NCBI GenBank assembly: GCA_023053575.1
Contig: JAKZAP010000011.1
Coordinates: 4,464,001-4,528,000, forward strand
Direction of reading: 5' to 3'
Source of the DNA: Branchinecta lynchi
Taxonomy: Eukaryota > Arthropoda > Branchiopoda > Anostraca > Branchinectidae
Length of the DNA: 64,000 nucleotides
The notes under the pieces are model-generated. The model was not told the origin of the DNA and did no database searches. It worked only from the letters and a program-made list of their open reading frames with translations. Positions within the stretch are counted from its first letter, which is position 1, and every line of letters begins with the position of its first letter. A program made the position numbers and the translations under genes. Below, one piece after another: positions 1 through 12,600 of this stretch.

Positions 1-444
1 TTAATAAACGACTCGAACAACTGGAAAAACACGCAATTCGGCGTCAATTAATGTCCACTCCGAAGTGATCTTCTGCAAAATCCGTCATGGTTTTGTTACC
101 GCTCACGTGACTTGGTTGGCCCTGTAAGGTCCTCACGCGGATTTATAGTAGTCCCACTGGTACTTGCACGGGTTCCCTTCCGACTCCTTTTCCTGTCTAC
201 TTATCTACTGTATCTTTGTTTCCAGCCGTTGAACTAAGAATTGGATCGTTCCAAAGCCCTGCCTTTAAATCTTAAAGAAGAACTAGATTCACGTTGCCTG
301 GGTGATGTGTAGTGTTATAGCAACCTTCGGTCGGCTTCGACGTGTGTTGCAGAGCAAAGCGTAGGTTTAGTCTCTTCGTGGGTCATGTCCGTAAAATGGG
401 TCGTGCCCGAGGCAGGGCCCCCCTCCTCCTAAAAAACAAGACCC
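1..444. other. Non-coding flank, no gene recognised
   Basis: No exon or RNA gene is recognisable here. The tail runs into the first copy of repeat family A. The missing 5' exons of the RIC-3-like gene would lie at or beyond this edge, but no open stretch ending in a splice donor and encoding a membrane segment was found. Confidence 0.5.
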
Positions 445-1443
445 AAAGGTTTCGATGGGATCCCAAAAATTCAGTATCTGATCCAGACAATTGGGTCTTG
501 TCTTCGCCAGCTCCGGTCTTCACCAGACTTCTTGAACAGTTTTACTATTAAAATTTAGAAACAGATTAAGGCCAAATAGCTAATCGTCTGAGAAAACCAA
601 GTTCAGATATGGATTCACCATGTGTGTTTACCCAATAGTCATAAATATTTCTAACGAAATCAGTTGAAACTTCCTTCCTTTAATAATTCTGCCAATTTTT
701 CCGGTCCGGCGGAATTCACTTATCCGGCGAAAAAATAAAGCTGGAAAACGAATTCAGCGTCTCTCCTTACCCCTATATTCAACATCTAATCATCTTCAAA
801 TAAAAATTTAACTTACAACAAATTTTCTGGTTTCAGCCGGATTCCGGGCGAACTATATGTCCGGGTAAAAAGTGACTGCCATATGCAGATTCAACATATC
901 TTCTTACCCCTTAATCGGACATCTAATTAATCAACTAAAAATATAACTTTTACTTTTAATAAATTTTTCGGTTTAGGTCGGATACCGGGCGAACTACTTG
1001 TCGCGTAGAAAATGATTTTTACGTAAGTGTTCAGAATGTCTTCTTACCCCTAAATCAAACATCTAAGCAACTTCAAATAAAACTTTTACTTTTAACACAT
1101 TTTCCGGTTTTGGCCGGATTCCGGGCGAACTACTTGTCCGACGAGGAAATGGTTTTCATAACCGTGTTCAGCATGTCTTCTTACCCCTCTTAATCGACTA
1201 TTTCATTAGCGGCTTAAAAATATTTTGTTTGCCTCCCAATTTGAACCCCCTCCCCCACCCCTAAATGTATGGCCACAGATCTACGAACTCGACCTTTTCC
1301 TTGTCCCACAGGATCCTACACCAGGTTTCATCAAAATACCTCATTCCCCTTGAGAGTTATCATGCTCACATACTGACAGACAGACGGACAACTTTTGCGA
1401 TGTCATAGAAGTCCCTCCACTTCTGTTTAGGGATCCGAAAAAC
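445..1443 (+). repeat. Family A repeat element, copy 1
   Basis: The copy opens with AAAGGTTTCGATGGGATCCC and ends near a GGGATCC motif, after a track of GACAGACGGAC repeats and 'gcgatgtcata'. The interior is a degenerate tandem array whose units contain CCGGATTCCGG and 'cttcttacccctaaatc'. The same architecture recurs at 27509, 31855, 40896 and, on the other strand, 43347 and 15216. No coding capacity is seen. Confidence 0.85.
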
Positions 1444-1479
1444 GCACACATCTAGACCCCAATGAGAACAATCGTTCCG

Positions 1480-1965
1480 AGTTTCTACTTGATACTGGCC
1501 AACGTCTACAAGCTGGGCACAGTTGCCCTCGAAACCGAGGAATGGTGAAGGTGTGTGTGTAGGGGGGGGGGGTGTAGCTTTAAACTAGACCTTAGTATCA
1601 TCAAGTACGCCAATTATAAATTTGATACCTAAAACGGTTCACGAAATGTCGTCATGTATAATCCGTGACTGCTTGCCCATGAACGGGGAGGGCAAGGAGA
1701 TGCAGTCTCAAGATTTTCTTCAGTAATTTGGGCCCAATTACCCCAGAACCTGGTGAGTGTGGGGATTTGGGACCACAAAAAGTGAACTAGATCCCAGTCA
1801 AAGCAATAATACCAAGTTTCAAATTGATGCCTGTCATGGTTCACGAGTTATGGACTCCACTATCTGGGCAATCTGGGCTCAGTTGCCCTGAACTAGGTGG
1901 GAGGGGGGGGGGGGGGGTGAGACCTGTAAAAAGCACAACTAGACCCCAGCGCAGTTAGGAACCCT
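1480..1965. repeat. Family C repeat, copy 1
   Basis: The sequence contains recurrent 'ctgggcacagttgccc' and 'gggcccaattacccc' motifs with G-runs at 1561-1571 and about 1901-1919. The same units are better preserved at 52560-53590 and appear again at 23655-23960. The open frames crossing it look like chance frames of a low-complexity repeat. Confidence 0.6.
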
Positions 1966-2375
1966 TCATCAATGAAGAAGAATTTGTTCCTCCAAGCTCC
2001 TGTCAAGACTTCGAAACTTTCAGCTTGTGTCTCTCATGAAGGAGTGTTTGTACAAAGAAAATTGATGACATATGGTTTGATCAGCTGTTCAAGGGGTATC
2101 GGTTACAGTCGAAAAAATGATATCTATTTTAATTTCAAGACGTTCAAGTCGAATAGGTGTCTGCCTGCTTGCCTGGTACAGCTGAGCTTTCCAATCAAAA
2201 GTAGAAACATGGTTTGATGAAACGAAAGCTTTGCTGACATTGACTAAACCGACTCCATGTCCAAAATGTCCTGTCGTATTCATCAACTGCCTGAGGGACG
2301 CATTTTCCGTGAGAAACTCAGAGGTTAGACCCTTGCCACTTTCTAGCAATATACCAAATCAGCAGACTAGGAAAA
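1966..2375 (-). other. Unassigned stretch with an unrecognised open frame (2089-2349, - strand)
   Basis: The - strand frame at 2089-2349 has a protein-like composition, including TGHFGHGVGLVNVSKAF and a FDWKAQLYQ segment, and is not low complexity. I do not recognise the family. It lies between two repeat elements, so a decayed transposon ORF is as likely as a host exon. No convincing splice sites were identified. Confidence 0.3.
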
Positions 2376-3375
2376 ACAAGAGCTACGAGCTCATATGGCA
2401 CTTGTTAAGAGTAGGTGGTACAAGAAAGTAGATGAGAATGTCACAAAATCCCCCTTCAACCCCCCCCCCCCTAGGATTAGACCTAGAAATAAGGTATCTA
2501 ATTTCACGTCAATGATGGATGTAGGACTTGTGCTTGCTCTTCCACCAAGTTTCATCCTGATCCCTCCACTCTAAGCGTTTCCAAATATTTCCGGTTCCCC
2601 TCTCTAACTCCCCTCGAAGTCACCGGATCCGGTCCGGATTTTATGTAGATCAGCTGAGACACGAGGTCTTTCCAAATACCAAGTTTCATTAAGATCCGAT
2701 CATCCGTTCAAGAGTTAGAAATACCTCAAGATTCCGGATTCCGCCTCCGGCCACTCCCTCACGATGATCGGATCATGCAAACGACTATTTTCAAGTCGGT
2801 TTATTCAAGTCCCTGATATGCCAGCCCAGTTGCATCGTCCTAGTGCATCAGGAAGTACCGAACTCACGTTTAATCAGAAATCCGGATCCCTCCCCAACTC
2901 CCCCCGTAGTGCTCGAATCCAGTCCGGTTATGTCAATGATGCATCTAGGACTTGTGCTTGCTCTTCCCACCAAGTTTCATCCTGATCCCTCCACTCTAAG
3001 CATTTCCCAAGATTTCCGGTTCCCCTCTCCAACTCCCCCCAAAGTCACCGGATCCGGTCCGGATTTTGTGTAGATCGTGTGAGACACGAGGTCTTTGCAA
3101 ATACCAAGTTTCATTAAGATCCGATCACCCGTTCAAGAGTTATAAATACCTCAAGATTCTGGATTCCCCCTCCCTCCACTCCCCCACGATGCATGGATCG
3201 GGAAAGTGACTGTTACCAACCTCATCATTTGGGGTCCCTGATATGCCTGCCAAGTTTCATCGTCCTAGCTTATGTGGAAGTGCCCGAACTAGCAAAACCT
3301 GGACCGACAGACCGACGGACGGACAGAAATTGCGATCACTATATGGCACTTGGCCGAAGGGCAAGTGCCATAAAA
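2376..3375 (+). repeat. Family B repeat element, copy 1
   Basis: It begins ACAAGAGCTACGAGCTC, carries a few diverged copies of the roughly 281-bp unit ('aagtttcatcctgatccctcc', 'caccggatccggtccgg'), then a GACCGACGGACGGACAG track, and ends in a hairpin. Copies are at 48758-50664 (+) and 39447-40550 (-). No ORF of note. Confidence 0.85.
3342..3372. other. 3'-terminal hairpin of family B
   Basis: The arms TATGGCACTTG and CAAGTGCCATA are perfect inverted copies around a short GC-rich loop. The identical hairpin closes the copy at 50634-50664, and the mirror form opens the minus copy at 39447-39476. The conserved position at the element end suggests a role in mobility, as the 3' hairpin has in Helitrons. 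That is inference. Confidence 0.75.
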
Positions 3376-3449
3376 ATGAAAACAAAAAACCAGTTTTGGT
3401 CTGCAACACAGTTCAATGTTTTCCGTTGCTGATGGAGTATCTATTTTAG

Positions 3450-3633
3450 GTAATGTTCAAGAAACAACCCGAGTCCGAAGAGCCTATAGTCAAAGATTTC
3501 GGTATGGACGCTGAACACAGAAAATTCCTTTATGAAGCCAAAGATGACGACGAAACCCCCGAGCCCGAGATTTCGAAAAGATTTGATGAAATGCAACAAC
3601 GAAGCCGAGTGCCTCCAACTGAAGCATCCGTTG
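3450..3633 (+). CDS. RIC-3-like gene, first visible exon
   Basis: An acceptor CTATTTTAG precedes GTA-ATG. The frame reads MFKKQPESEEPIVKDFGMD and EHRKFLYEAKDDDE and stops at donor GTTG^GTAAGG in phase 1. The hydrophilic Lys-rich start directly after an acceptor suggests it follows a membrane-segment exon that is not in the window. Reading on through the donor stays open to 3785, but the phase at the next donor does not fit the 4656 exon. Confidence 0.75.
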
Positions 3634-6600
3634 GTAAGGTTTCCAATCATTGTCTCTGTAGATTAAGAGAGAAACGAGAAGTTATACAACAACGGGAGTA
3701 TTATCACAGTCAATTGGACGGTCAGTTTCATAGATCATTACAGCAGAGGTATGCTTCTGTGAACACGTCTCTTAATATTATATAACCTTGCTTTTTTTTT
3801 TGCCTCTAAAAGAGGTACAGAAAACAAATTAAGAACATAATATCAGTATAGAGCCCAGTGTTTCAGATTTCTTTTGACGCGCAGAATGAAATCTAATTAG
3901 TTTGTGTAATTTTCTGTCGAAATACTTCATAACAGTAATATCTACAAACTGTTGCTTTTTTGAATACCGTAGCCTGGCTATAGGAAAGTTTTGAAAGGAT
4001 AATAATGGCTAATTTGACTCCAGTTTGCTTAAATAGTTGTTTACGCTTGGACTTAGTACTGCATGTAAATATTTGCTAGACGAGTTTTCTGTCATATCTT
4101 ATCCGACGTCGTACAAAGTTGGGTCCGAAGTAACATACCTCTACTGTAGTTTAGCACCCGTGGCCCACAAACGATAGGTAATGAAATTTCACCTAATGGG
4201 TATGGTTTGCGAATTGGATAATTTAGCAATAGTTCGTCATTGCAATATGTTATATTTTACTCGCAGTAGTTAACATACGTTATTTGCGATAAGAACTTAC
4301 GCCAGTGCCACTTTCGTTCGGGTTGTTGCTTGTGCCCCTGTTCAAAAGGGATCATTTTAGCTTCATTTTAAGCCTTTAGTTTCTTTTTGAGATTGCATCC
4401 CTTCCATACTGGTACTACTGTAAAAAAGAAAGGCTGAAGAACCTGCTTCAGATAAGCGATCCGGGTTTATGTTTATTCTGTGATACTTTCTTGTGCAAGC
4501 AGTAATGTATTTCAGTTCGCTGCCTTCACTTACAATCATTTATGTTCTCTGCATCGACAACCACCTAGTAACAACCACAGTAGTTGCTGACCTTGTAATT
4601 TACTTTTATTTATATCTTAATTTCCTGTCTTTGACTTTCTTTTGACCTTTGCTAGACCCCATTGGAAATGATGCGGATGCAAGTGAGACCGCCGTTCCCG
4701 ATCCAGTGCTGTCCCAACCTAAGGAAACTACTGAACTATTAACAGCACAAACAAAAGACAGTCAATTGTTGCAATCCGTGGAAGAGGTTTTATCTGTTTT
4801 AAAGGATGCAATTGAAGTAAGCTCGTCTCCCTTCACCTACCTTCCTGAAAGCGAGGTAGTGAAAACCTCAACTGAAGGTCTACCAATTGTAAAAGAACAA
4901 GCTCCATTGGAGATCACAGTGGTAGAAAGGGATGTCGAAACGCAGTTCGCAGCTGAAGAATCAACAACAGTTGGAAAAGAAACTGCAACAAAATATGTTG
5001 CGACAACAGAGAATGCCATCCATCATCAGGAAGACGAGACAGAGAAACAAACTTCTTTGGTTGTAGAAGAGCCAGTCGCCGCACGTGGAAACGACGCCGA
5101 TAATTCTGCCGAAGCCTTGGAGGAAACTACCCTAATCGAATCGTACATAGCAATAAAGAGCGACCAAACTGAACCGGAAAAGGATGGAAAAGTAGAGGAA
5201 GCCGAAGGAGAAAAAAGTGTCGCAGCGCCTGCATCACAGACTGTAGGTTCAGAGGAAACCTTGCATTCCCAAGTTCTGGAAAGTGTTACTCTCATCCCAG
5301 CATCAGTTGATATTCAAGCTGTGGATACGGAAACACGGGATGCCACCTCCCAAATTAACACCACTATCACCGTCCCAGAAGCTGCGTCGATCCAGGTAGC
5401 AGACTCGGAATTTTCCAGTGCTGTTGGGACATCAGACGAGGACACCAAAGAGAAGTTGGAAAATACGCCTGAAGACATCAGAGAATTACAAGCTGTGACG
5501 ACTGAATTTTTTGCACAAACTGTGTCCGAGTCCATAGTTGAGACTTTAATCCAGGAAAAAGCGACCGAATCCTTGATGTCACAAGAAAAAGTCGAGATTG
5601 AGAACGCTGTAGATGTTGAAGTCGACCGAAGCTACACCGCTGTGACCGAAGAACCTCTGCCTGCAAAGATCGATGAACAGCCAGAGCAATTGATGGTCTT
5701 TGGAAGAGCAGGAGTAGAAAAAGAATCTGTGGCTGCTGAGGTACAGAAAACTGAGATACAGAGTCTCCCGGATCTGACGAATTTCCTGGCCAAAGAACTA
5801 CCGGAAACTGAAAAGGATACAGTTCATGTCAGAAGCACAGTGGAGATTACAAAAGAAATCGGAATTAAAGATGCGCCGGAGATCAGTTTCGAAAATAATG
5901 TAGAGTCTACCGGTTATCCTGTACATGCTAGATTAAATTCACCCGATGGAACTGAAGAAGAAGTTGTCGACCTTCAAACAAAAGAACAGGACTCAGGATC
6001 AGCAGGCACGGGACAAATGAAAAGTGTGGCATTGGAGAACGAGGTAGCCGAAGCCAGGAGCGTAGAGTCAGCATCGGAAGCAGCGACTGTTCCTGAATCC
6101 GACGAAAAGTTCACGGCAGAAAATACAGAAACTGCGCCGGAGATAATCAGCGCAGAAGATAATATGTTGCCAATGAACTCCGGTGACATCCTGACGTCGT
6201 GTGGCATAACATCTGGCTATGTTGAAACTGAGGAGACCGATACCAACAACTGCCAAACCAACGAACAAGATGTTCGAGTTGATACAGTGGAAACCGGAAT
6301 ATCTGATGCCTCGTACTCCGGATCAGCTCCAGAGCTCACAGCTGAGACAGCTCAGTCTTTGGCACCAATCAAGGAAGAATCAGTGACAGAAGAAACAGAA
6401 CAGATTCCCGCTTGCTTGCCTTCCGACGACACTGAACTTGAAACTGCAACTACTCAAACAATAGACAACGATTCCGTCTCTGCTGGAAGAACGGGTGAAG
6501 AGGGGCATGCATCACTCAATTCAGATATGGACGTGAACTCAGTTCTTCCAGACTTGCATTTGCCTGTATTTCCCGCCTCAGATAACACTAGCGACTTATC

Positions 6601-9600
6601 GAAAATGTCGGAACTAAAACGGACTGAACTCGAAGACGAAGCTGAAAGATATGAAAACACTACTAAAGAAGACTTTACATCTCCAGAATTAACAAAAGAT
6701 GTTCTACAACCAGCAGAGCCCACAGTGTTTTCTCATTCAGAGAAAATTCCCTCCTTCCGTCCCTCTGGAGACCAAAACGGTGAGAATGCACCCGAGGCCG
6801 GAGCCATTGAAGAGCTACCAGCTACCGGAAGCGAGAATATATTCCCAGAGGAGGATCACGTCGATATCACCGCCGACGACAATGCTGTAGTGATAGACCA
6901 AGACGGTGCTTCAACAGATGTTTCGCTTGCTTCTTTGTCCTTGCCGGTGGAGCCTGTAGCCACCTTGGAATACACACCCGCAGATGAAGAGGAGCGACCA
7001 GAAAACAAAGGGGCGCCAGCGGCTCTTGAAGAATCTTCATCAGAATCTGTTCCTGAAAAACTGAACTATGTTGATACTGACAAGAAGGAGGAAACCATAG
7101 CAGTATATAGAGATGAAGTTATCATCGCCGAAGTGGAATCCCCACCGGTAGCCAACGCTGAGGAGACACAAATGGACAGGGAATCTGTTCCTGAAAAACT
7201 GAACTACGTTGATACTGACAAGAAGGAGGAAACCATAGCAGTATATAGAGATGAAGTTATCATCGCCGAAGTGGAATCTCCACCGGTAGCCAACGCTGAG
7301 GAGACACAAATGGACAGCGAACCAGACAAGTCCAGTGAGGAAAAACACGATGCCGCGGTAGCTGTCGAAATCGATGAAGATCGCCAGATGACATTGCCTA
7401 GTGACGAGGTTATCGTCGCCGAGGAAGATCCCCCATCAATTTCTGATTTTCAAGGAACAAATAGGGACGGCCAACCAGAAGAGACCAAGGAGGAAAAAAC
7501 AGACATTGAATCAGCTGTCGAAATTGTCGACGAACGATTGCTTGAGATAGAAAGCATGATCGAGACAGATCTCTCAGACTTCCTCGAATCATCCGAGTTC
7601 CCCATAACTGAGGCGATAGTCAAGCCTGTGACTTATGCAAGAGTTTACTCCCGTGCAGCGTCTGTTGATGAAGACCAAGGAGTTGAAGATGTCATACAGA
7701 GGACTGTTGTTAAGCCATTTGTGAATATTGACTCGAATGAAGAAGCTTTTTTCGATGACAATGTTGAAGACCTGATAAATCAGGCTATCTGCGACGAAGA
7801 AACCCGATGCTTCGAGATTCTCGAGTCGCCGCCTTCCATTCCAGAACCGTCTGTAGAAGCTATCAACCTAAGTCAAGTTGAAGAGCAGCACACGACTTTG
7901 GATACCATTCTAACTGATGGCGGAGACAGACTGGCCCCTTCTGAAGAGTTAAAGGCAATCCGGTCGGACATTTGCCATGAAACGGAAACAGATACTAGTG
8001 CTGTGGAGCCGTTGGCTTCGACTGTTGAAAACAGAGAACGCTCAGAGTATTCTCAAGCAATCGAAACATCGTCTTTGCTGACCATAGGTGAAGAAGAAGA
8101 TGAGATTACTGTTCCTGCAGCGGGTGAAACTGTGACTGAAGATAAGGAACAAGCTAATGTAGTAGCTGAGGAAAAATCAGGAAGAAGATCAGTCGAGAGA
8201 GCAGTTTCTTCCAAAGCTTCTATCCTGCACGAGACATTTCCAACTGAACTTGAGTTCCACGAGCAAAATCCCACCAGTAATAGTAGCAACCAGTACTCGC
8301 CTGTTCTCACTAATACTTGTGATTTGGTAGAAGCATCCCAGTCTAGCCAGGAGGAATCTTTACCCTTAGAAACCACACCTGAAGTATCTAATGCTGTAGG
8401 GGTGGAGACGGAAGAAGTTAAAAAGGAGGTGTGTGTCGTCCAGCTGGGAGTCGCCGCTGAGAGTCCAGTAAAAATCGGTAAATTGATTTCCTGGATGTTT
8501 CGACTAACAATGCATAGTGTTTTTGGATCAAGTTTGACAGTAGAGTTAGAAGACTACTAACTAGGGACAGGGGGGTTAGAACCTGGTACTGTTTGCTTCA
8601 AGGTGTCTGGGACCATCATAGGACCAAATATTTTTTTTTAATGTTTAGACTTCTTAATGTTCTTTTCTTCTTCTTTTTTTAAGTTGTATGAGATTTTAAG
8701 TATCACGAGTAAGAATAGGCGTAGTTCCAGCCTAAATGTGCGTTATTCTTGAAGTGGGGAAATAGGCAGTCGACCGCAAAGCATGATAGTTATAGTGGCT
8801 AGCATGAAACTGGCTAGCCGGTAAACGTCAGGCTGCCATCGTCCAGCTAACCGTCACCATTGTCTATAACAGCACGTTCGCATGTAGGTGAATGCTGCAG
8901 CGGATCTTGCCTTCAAGAAATTTACAAGCCGGCCGCACCCGTCACTGTCCAATCCGCTGATGTGAATGTTGACCACGCTATCGAAAAGAAACTCGAAGAA
9001 CTAAAAAGGCAAAGTAAGTATATGCACTTCTTTTCCCCAAAATGTATTACATCCTTGTCTGCTGATGCAGGCACACCCCACTTATAGAAAAAGCAGTGTT
9101 CTTGCCGAAGTTCAACTTTTTTTTGTAACGTGCCAGAGTGAAAAATAGTAGCATAAACAATCAGAAAATTGAAGCTGCAGTGGAACAGTGAGCTTCTAGC
9201 TATCACGTTAGCAGTGTCATGCGAGGTGACCGCGAAAGGTTTAGAAGCACACCTGTACGAAAACAGACCCCGGAACACACTTTCCTCTTTTACTAAGGTA
9301 GCGTTCCAGCTACTTATTATTAGTTACGATCGTTACTATTCTTGTTATTATTGCCATTCCAGAACCCACCGTCATAAGTAAATTGGCTTCTCTCACTTAT
9401 TATTTTCGTTCTGTAATACGGAGGGTGAAGGAGACCGTATTACAGTTCCACGACTGTTACGATCGTTACAATTTACTTATGATGGTCGCGAGCATCATAA
9501 GTGATAACAACTATCAGTTCTGCAGGAACTCCCGTAAGGAGTGATGACGTCTGTTGGCGTTGTTATTATTTTCGTTTCAGAGAGCGTGAAACTACCACAA

Positions 9601-12600
9601 TACGGTGCTCGCCCCTCCTCTTATCATCGTAACTTGTAATAACTTCACTGGAACGCTACCTAAGGGTCATTTACCTTGACAGTGCGCTCAAAGTTCTGAC
9701 GGGTGCCAAGAATATCATGTTATGAGTTATGACCCTTGCAGTTGATATCTGTTCGCGAGATATAACACTTAAAAGGGCTGTAGAGTAATATTATCCGCAT
9801 CTATCTTAGCATTTAACACAAGGTTGCACATATGTGTGTTAAATACTATCAAACTTCTGACAGTTTACCTTTTAAACTTTCCACCACTTTCACCCTTGAT
9901 AGCGTCTATAAGAAGTACCTCCACCCTTTGGCGCTGACCACCATTTCTTTTAAAAGAGGAACTTGAGATGGACTTGCTAAGACGACGACTCGAAGAGACA
10001 GAAGCAGCTATGGAGAGGATTGTGGCGCAGATGGGATCCGCATCAGATAAACTGCTGACTCGGGAGCAATACGACAAGGTGAGTACCTTGTCCTGTCACT
10101 TGTCTTGGCCCAGTATGACCATCACCCGCCGCAAATAAGTTGACTAGCGAATCTTCGGCTCGAAGTTTGTTTCGTTTGAAGGACGGCCGGACGAAAGACG
10201 CTATCAGTGCCACAGTAGACGTGACCTGTGGTGGAAGTGCACCTCTCAGCGTGGGTTGTGCTCTTATGTTTTGTTTTTTGTTTGGTTTTTGGGTGTTTGA
10301 CTCGTTTTCTTGTTACAGTAATCATTTTGAATGCTTTTCATTGATTTTGGTTTTTAATAGTTTTTTTTTTTCATTGTAAAAAAGTAAAGGTGAAAATATT
10401 AAGGTAAATCTCAAGTTATGAATACAATAGTAAAGCTAATAGAATTTTAAAGTAATATGGGAAGAGTAAGTGCCACACTTGTGTCACTGAGTGGAGGAGG
10501 AGGAAAAAAAGACGCCATCATTGGAAACTCCCATAAGAACACTGAGTTGCGATAATTAGCGCCTGGTAGCGGTTGGTCTGTCGTTAAAACAATGGCCGAT
10601 CATTCTGCCAAATCGTCGTTACACGTGCTACGGGTCTCCTTAGTTTGTTTAAAAAAAATTGTTCGTTTACTCTTACTATCATCTTTTCAAGGTGGAATAA
10701 AACCAAACGCTAGATAGCGGGCAGCTCGATTTTCCCTGACGCGACTTCAGCGGTATTTTCTGCTTTTCCTACTAAAAGGACCCCTCGTGTCTATAATGTC
10801 AATGCAACCTACTTCTGTAATGCCATTCATTAATGGTAACGATACCTCACCTATCTTTGTCCCGAGTCTTCCCGAGTCCCGTCGAGTGTTCGTGCATCAT
10901 GCTATTGATGCGTAAAATTGGTATCTGAATTTTGCCGAGTTTTTGCTAGAAGTCAAGGGAAAAGGCTTAAAAACAGCCAAATGCTTGGATATTTTGTTAA
11001 AAGCATAGCCTAGTTTTACATTATTCAAATAGTTTTGTATATGTATATTGGAACACAAACAATAAATAGTGTGAGGTGAGCCTTAGTTCTTTCGGCTGAA
11101 CTGTGCACTTCTAGCTGTTAGTAAGTAAGTAAGTAACGAATTTATTTAAAAAAAAAACGCTGTTATGGCAATGCCAAATTTGGGTATTACGTCAAATATA
11201 ATGCATCTGTACAATTAATCATCAATTCGTCATCACAGACCTATTATAGTATATAAATAAAAACCAAAAACAGACCACGGACGTTGGAATAATATCACAG
11301 ACAGCTACCAGCATCATTATAAATTTTGGTGAAACTCGGAACGAAGCTTTTTTGGTACCGCGTATGTGTTGCAGGTACGGGGGACAACTTTGGAACCTTT
11401 GAACTTGCGACCCTTTCCTGTCGGTTACAGACACCACCATTACTGTTAAACTGTCGGTGCGAAGACAGTGTTGTTCGATGCTTCAATGTTGACAAATTTG
11501 AACACTGTTGGGAACCTCCCAGCCTTCAGCTAATTTCGAGTCCGGTACAACACCTTTATTCTTCCGTAGCTTATGCCCGGACAGACGATCGGAGTCGGCC
11601 TGCCAGGATGTTCAGCGCCATCATTGTTTCCCAAAAAGCTGAAATTATTAATCAGTGTCGGATGAAAATTGAAAAAAATCCGGCAGGAGAACTTGATTAT
11701 CTGTCCTCAGTATTCGACAGGCATGTGATAACTAAGCGAGGATGCTCGTTTGCGTGAAAGCTTCGCGGTTTGATTTATACCAGACTTGTATTACATGATT
11801 CCAGGGTGAACAACCATGCTCGGTTCCAGGAATCCTGCGCCGTCGTCAGCGTACTCAGATTTGGGTAAACATTGTCGCAAAGGTTTTAAGTAACCATACA
11901 ACAGTAATCGCTAATTTGGTTGTGTAACTACGAAAGTAGATTGCATAACAAACTTCCATTGTCATTTAATATCTAGAGTTACGAAATGGCTAAATAATTG
12001 TGGACAGGGAGGGATTAGGTTCGCTTCTTCGACCAATGATAGTCCATCAGTGTGTTTAGATAGAAAAAGGGACATTCTTGTGCCGGAACTTATTCATCTA
12101 ACTACAGTCTCCTACAGCCGTTGGGGCAAAACATGTTTCGTAGCTAGGGAGCTGGAGTTAGGTTGACATGGTTAGTTTTGATATAAAAAAAAACGTGTTT
12201 TTTATCATTCTGGTCCTTTTGGCCGTTTGAGTCTTTCGGGGTGTTTGACCATTATTGTTTAGTTTTCACTGATTTTCAACGATTTCGACTTGATCCTAGG
12301 ACTTGACAACTACGCGACAGCGCCTTAAACAAGCCGAAGAACATTTGGAGCGACTAAAAGCTGCAACTGCAGCTGACGATGTTTCCGACATGTTGTCTAC
12401 TGTCTCTGACGTTAGTTTATTGGATCTCACAATTACCCCTGACGAATCGGCTCTCGAAACACCTTGTGAGGATCAGGCTTCTAGAAAGACTGTTGAAGTT
12501 ATACCTTTTGGCGCCGATGCGGTTGCTACGTCGGAAACGAAGATCTCCGTTGTCGGCATGGAAGTAACTGCCCAAGCTGTTGACGGAAGCAAGGTTCCGA

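Noticed and set aside
3634..3661. 28-nt GT...AG segment as a tiny intron
   Set aside because: Removing it creates an immediate stop, and it is shorter than expected for animal introns.
4837..8376. Several minus-strand frames within the giant exon
   Set aside because: They are shadows of the long plus-strand coding frame, caused by its biased codon composition.
11326..11757. 143-codon plus-strand frame in intron 4
   Set aside because: The first part is antisense to a LINE RT C-terminus. The second part has no recognised family and no splice support.
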